44,205 nucleotides of DNA from positions 34,280-78,484 of the forward strand of contig DDWF01000118.1 of the NCBI GenBank assembly GCA_002345845.1. The letters run 5' to 3'. This document shows positions 41,915-44,205 of the stretch, piece by piece. Positions within the stretch are counted from its first letter, which is position 1; the number at the start of each line of letters is the position of its first letter. This stretch comes from Betaproteobacteria bacterium UBA2293. Its GTDB lineage: Bacteria > Pseudomonadota > Gammaproteobacteria > Burkholderiales > Rhodocyclaceae. Under the pieces are notes generated by a model. That model was not told the DNA's origin. It made no database searches and saw only the letters and a list, made by a program, of their open reading frames with translations. The translations under genes were made by a program, and so were the position numbers.

Positions 41915-42342
41915 GCCTGGTCGCCGACCTTGGCGACGAATGCCGCCGGCGCCGCCGTCGGTTTGCGCGCCGCGTAGTCGAAGAACATGATGCCGTGCTT
42001 GCCGCGCGCCACCTCGCGGCCGCTGGCCTTGTCGCTCAGGCGCCAGACCAGGTCGCAGCCGTACTTGTTGAAATCGTTGGCTGCCATCTCGATGACCATC
42101 GTCTCGCCGTGGAAAGCCTCGGCCCGGTACTGCACGGCGACATCGGCAACGATGATGCCGACGCCTTCGACATCCAGTTCGCTGTAGCCGAGCGCCTTGA
42201 AGAAGCGCACCCGGGCTTCCGACACCAGCGCCAGCAGGGCCGAGTTGTCGAGGTGATTGCCGTAGTTGATGTGGTTGATGTAGATGGGAATGTCGGTGGC
42301 GAAGGCGAATTGCTCGGGCAGGTCGATCTTGATGCGGGGCAT
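41911..42342 (-). CDS. Hotdog-fold acyl-CoA thioesterase
   Basis: A 143-residue thioesterase of the 4-hydroxybenzoyl-CoA thioesterase/YbgC family. The family segment INHINYGNHLDNSALLALVSEARVRFF carries the active-site helix, and the beta sheet follows (VGIIVADVAVQYRAEAFHGETMVIE). The usual catalytic aspartate position reads N (INYGNHLDN), as in several hotdog subfamilies, so activity needs testing. It is translationally coupled to the radical SAM gene. The substrate is unknown. Confidence 0.82.
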   Translation of the reverse strand: MPRIKIDLPEQFAFATDIPIYINHINYGNHLDNSALLALVSEARVRFFKALGYSELDVEGVGIIVADVAVQYRAEAFHGETMVIEMAANDFNKYGCDLVWRLSDKASGREVARGKHGIMFFDYAARKPTAAPAAFVAKVGDQA

Positions 42343-42431
42343 GGTCGGGCGGTCGTTGGCAAAAGTGGCGATTTTACGGGCTGCCCGGCGCTCGGCGTTA
42401 GAATCCTGCCCATCCCCCTGGAGACATCCCC

Positions 42432-42800
42432 ATGAAATCCATTGACCACGGCAAGCTCGACAAGATCGTCGCCGACGCCCGCAAGGCCGCCGACACCCGC
42501 GCCGATGGCTATCGCGAGAAGGCGCTGAAGATCTACCCGTGGATCTGCGGCCGCTGCGCCCGCGAATTCACCGTAACCAACCTGCGCGAACTGACGGTGC
42601 ACCACCGCGACCACAACCACGACAACAACCCGGCCGACGGCAGTAACTGGGAACTGCTGTGCATCTACTGCCATGACAACGAGCACCAGAAGCAGATCGA
42701 GGCCGACCGCGGCCGTACCGATGGCCGCACCGGCCGTGGCGGCGGCGCCACGCACAACCCCTTCGCGGCGCTGCAAGGCCTGTTGAAAGACAAGAAGTGA
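42432..42800 (+). CDS. yajD: HNH nuclease family protein YajD
   Basis: A 122-residue HNH-type protein. Zinc-binding cysteine pairs CGRC and CIYC flank the HNH core: TVHHRDHNHDNNPADGSN, then WELLCIYCHDNEHQK. The whole pattern matches E. coli YajD. The tail is glycine-rich (GRTGRGGGATHNPFAALQG). HNH enzymes cut DNA in restriction, repair and intron homing; no specific role is known for YajD. The stop overlaps the GTG of yjbQ, so the two are coupled. Confidence 0.88.
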   Translation: MKSIDHGKLDKIVADARKAADTRADGYREKALKIYPWICGRCAREFTVTNLRELTVHHRDHNHDNNPADGSNWELLCIYCHDNEHQKQIEADRGRTDGRTGRGGGATHNPFAALQGLLKDKK

Positions 42801-43210
42801 GCGAGCAGCACCGCCTGACCTTCAACACCCACGGCCGCGGTTCGAGCGAAATCACTGCCGACATCGCTGCGCTGGTCGCTGGCAGCACCCTGCCCTGCGG
42901 CCTCGCCCACGTCTTCGTCCGTCATACCAGTTGCAGCGTGGCGATTACCGAGAACGCCGACGCCAGCGTCCGCCGCGACCTCGAAACCCTTCTCCAGCGC
43001 TGGGCGCCGGACGGCGATCCGGCCTACCGGCACGACATGGAAGGCGACGACGACATGGCCGCCCATGCCCGTTCGCTGCTGACCGGTACCTCCCTCAGTG
43101 TGCCTTTCGCCGATGGCCAGTTGCTGCTCGGCACCTGGCAGGGTATTTACCTGTTCGAGCACCGCACGCACGGCCACCGCCGGGAAATCGTCGTCACCCT
43201 GAGCGGCTGA
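42797..43210 (+). CDS. yjbQ: YjbQ/UPF0047 family protein
   Basis: A 137-residue protein of the YjbQ (UPF0047) family, annotated as a secondary thiamine-phosphate synthase in some genomes. Family hallmarks are HVFVRHTSCSVAITENAD and the end segment GTWQGIYLFEHRTHGHRREIVVTL. GTG at 42797 overlaps the yajD stop as GTGA. The thiamine role is based on weak genetic evidence in E. coli, so it should be held lightly. A hairpin follows the stop. Confidence 0.9.
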   Translation: MSEQHRLTFNTHGRGSSEITADIAALVAGSTLPCGLAHVFVRHTSCSVAITENADASVRRDLETLLQRWAPDGDPAYRHDMEGDDDMAAHARSLLTGTSLSVPFADGQLLLGTWQGIYLFEHRTHGHRREIVVTLSG

Positions 43211-43226
43211 AGACTCCGCCTGCAAG

Positions 43227-43254
43227 CGGACAAACGCCCCAACAGGCTTGTCCG
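43227..43254 (+). terminator. Hairpin after yjbQ
   Basis: CGGACAA (43227-43233) pairs perfectly with TTGTCCG (43248-43254) around a 14-base loop. It starts 17 bases after the yjbQ stop. There is no T tract, so termination is uncertain. Confidence 0.45.
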
Positions 43255-43270
43255 GCAAGGCACACCGGGT

Positions 43271-43495
43271 TTGTGCATCGCAGCATTTCTTGTTACGATT
43301 CAGCCACGCCACCTCACCCCCAGCCAGAGCATCTACCCATGTAGTCAAGCGCACCGCGAGCCCCGCTTTTTCCCAGCAATTGCCCCGCAACTGCTGCCGC
43401 TCGCGTCAGGCTGCATGGTCGGCACCGTTTTCAACGGTCGCCCGCCGCTTTCCCCCGACAACCGCACCCGTTGCGGCAAGAAAAGACAATTCATC
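43271..43495 (+). promoter_or_regulatory. Promoter and structured leader of the second SulP gene
   Basis: A sigma-70-type promoter is visible: TTGTGC at 43271-43276 and TACGAT at 43294-43299, 17 bases apart. The resulting leader of about 190 bases folds strongly. CGCGAGC (43355-43361) pairs with GCTCGCG (43399-43405) and encloses a second stem, CAGCAATTGC (43374-43383) with GCAACTGCTG (43387-43396), one mismatch. ACCGTT/AACGGT (43424-43438) and CCGCA/TGCGG (43462-43476) follow. The last hairpin lies just before the weak ribosome-binding region. I recognise no known riboswitch class. Confidence 0.5.
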
Positions 43496-44205
43496 ATGCT
43501 GAGTTCCCTCAAACAGGACTGGTTTGCCAACGTCCGCAACGATCTGCTGGCCGGCCTCGTCGTCGCCCTGGCGCTGATTCCCGAAGCCATCGCCTTTTCC
43601 ATCATCGCCGGTGTCGATCCCAAGGTCGGGTTGTACGCCTCGTTCTGCATCGCCGTGGTAATTTCCTTCACCGGCGGCCGGCCGGGGATGATCTCGGCGG
43701 CTACCGGCGCCATGGCGCTGGTCATGGTGACGCTGGTCAAGCAGCACGGTCTGGAATACCTGCTGGCGGCGACGCTGCTCACCGGCGTGCTGCAGATCAT
43801 TGCCGGCTGGATCAATCTCGGCGCGTTGATGCGCTTCGTCTCGCGCTCGGTCGTCACCGGCTTCGTCAACGCACTGGCCATCCTGATCTTCATGGCGCAG
43901 CTGCCGGAACTGACCAACGTGACGTGGCACGTCTACGCAATGACCGCCACCGGGCTGGGCATCATTTACCTGTTCCCGTACATCACCAAGGCGATCCCGT
44001 CACCGCTGGTGACCATCGTCGTGCTCACCGCCGTCGCACTCTTCCTCGACCTCGATATCCGCACCGTCGGCGACATGGGGCAACTGCCGGACAGCCTGCC
44101 GATCTTCCTGCTGCCCGACGTGCCGCTGAACTGGCAAACCTTCGCCATCATCTTCCCGTACGCGCTGACGCTAATGGTCGTCGGCCTGCTCGAATCGCTG
44201 ATGAC
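43496..44205 (+). CDS. SulP family anion transporter, N-terminal part
   Basis: The first 236 residues of a SulP/SLC26 transporter that runs off the right edge. It begins [20 protein letters not shown] and carries the family signature [23 protein letters not shown]. Six or more membrane segments follow, including [21 protein letters not shown] and [21 protein letters not shown]. The [11 protein letters not shown] loop and the following [21 protein letters not shown] are conserved in the group that includes the BicA-like bicarbonate transporters, but the substrate cannot be fixed from a fragment. It differs from the SulP at 7123-8838, so the two are not recent duplicates. A structured leader precedes it. 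ATG at 43496 is the best start, although no strong ribosome-binding site is visible. Confidence 0.88.
   Translation, partial: MLSSLKQDWFANVRNDLLAGLVVALALIPEAIAFSIIAGVDPKVGLYASFCIAVVISFTGGRPGMISAATGAMALVMVTLVKQHGLEYLLAATLLTGVLQIIAGWINLGALMRFVSRSVVTGFVNALAILIFMAQLPELTNVTWHVYAMTATGLGIIYLFPYITKAIPSPLVTIVVLTAVALFLDLDIRTVGDMGQLPDSLPIFLLPDVPLNWQTFAIIFPYALTLMVVGLLESLM

Overview
The window is GC-rich, densely coded chromosomal DNA from a Gram-negative bacterium. It is most likely a betaproteobacterium of the Rhodocyclales type (Dechloromonas/Azonexus-like). This is inferred from the full iscR-led ISC operon, a PEP-CTERM (exosortase) substrate, a phasin, a lexA/imuA/imuB/dnaE2 mutagenesis set, many PAS/CheW/GGDEF signalling proteins, and the protein sequences themselves. 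I ran no database search, so the taxon is an inference. No rRNA, tRNA, CRISPR array, transposase or integrase gene was seen. No gap between genes exceeds 300 bases.

Layout. 1-1906: 3' end of mfd, then aroG, closed by a strong hairpin. 2026-3235: a small AT-rich island that reads as two integron gene cassettes without an integrase. The first encodes a HEPN-like protein with an RNxxxH motif; the second encodes an unrecognised 133-residue protein. 3264-7126: a 4-oxalocrotonate tautomerase-like protein, serB, and a soluble double-sensor protein ending in a CheW domain. 7123-11923: a SulP anion transporter, an LprI-like secreted protein, and a coupled pair made of an M48 metalloprotease and a DUF898 membrane protein with a J-like N-terminus.

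12039-19969 (minus strand): cysE, then iscR, a second cysteine desulfurase, iscS, iscU, iscA, hscB, hscA, fdx, iscX and a DUF2237 gene whose start overlaps the iscX stop. Two IscR-type sites and a promoter lie at the 3' end of cysE. The unit covers cysteine precursor supply, sulfur mobilisation, Fe-S assembly on IscU and chaperone-driven transfer. 20110-24974: a serine-hydrolase lipoprotein paired with an acyl carrier protein, a small DUF3149 membrane protein, and a MocR-type regulator divergent from an FMN-binding oxidase-like gene, with a palindrome between them.

25128-31298: a cytoplasmic six-PAS NarL-type histidine kinase coupled to a LuxR-type response regulator, then a phasin, a small unknown protein and a PAS-GGDEF protein. 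31341-38213 (minus strand, apart from one gene): lexA, imuA, imuB and dnaE2, the SOS mutagenesis set. LexA boxes lie at lexA and dnaE2, and a PEP-CTERM protein gene on the opposite strand splits imuB from dnaE2. 38284-44205: a UPF0149/SEC-C protein, msrB, a pair of envelope lipoproteins (DUF4398 and DUF4398-OmpA), a radical SAM protein coupled to a hotdog thioesterase, yajD coupled to yjbQ, and the 5' part of a second SulP transporter behind a highly structured leader.
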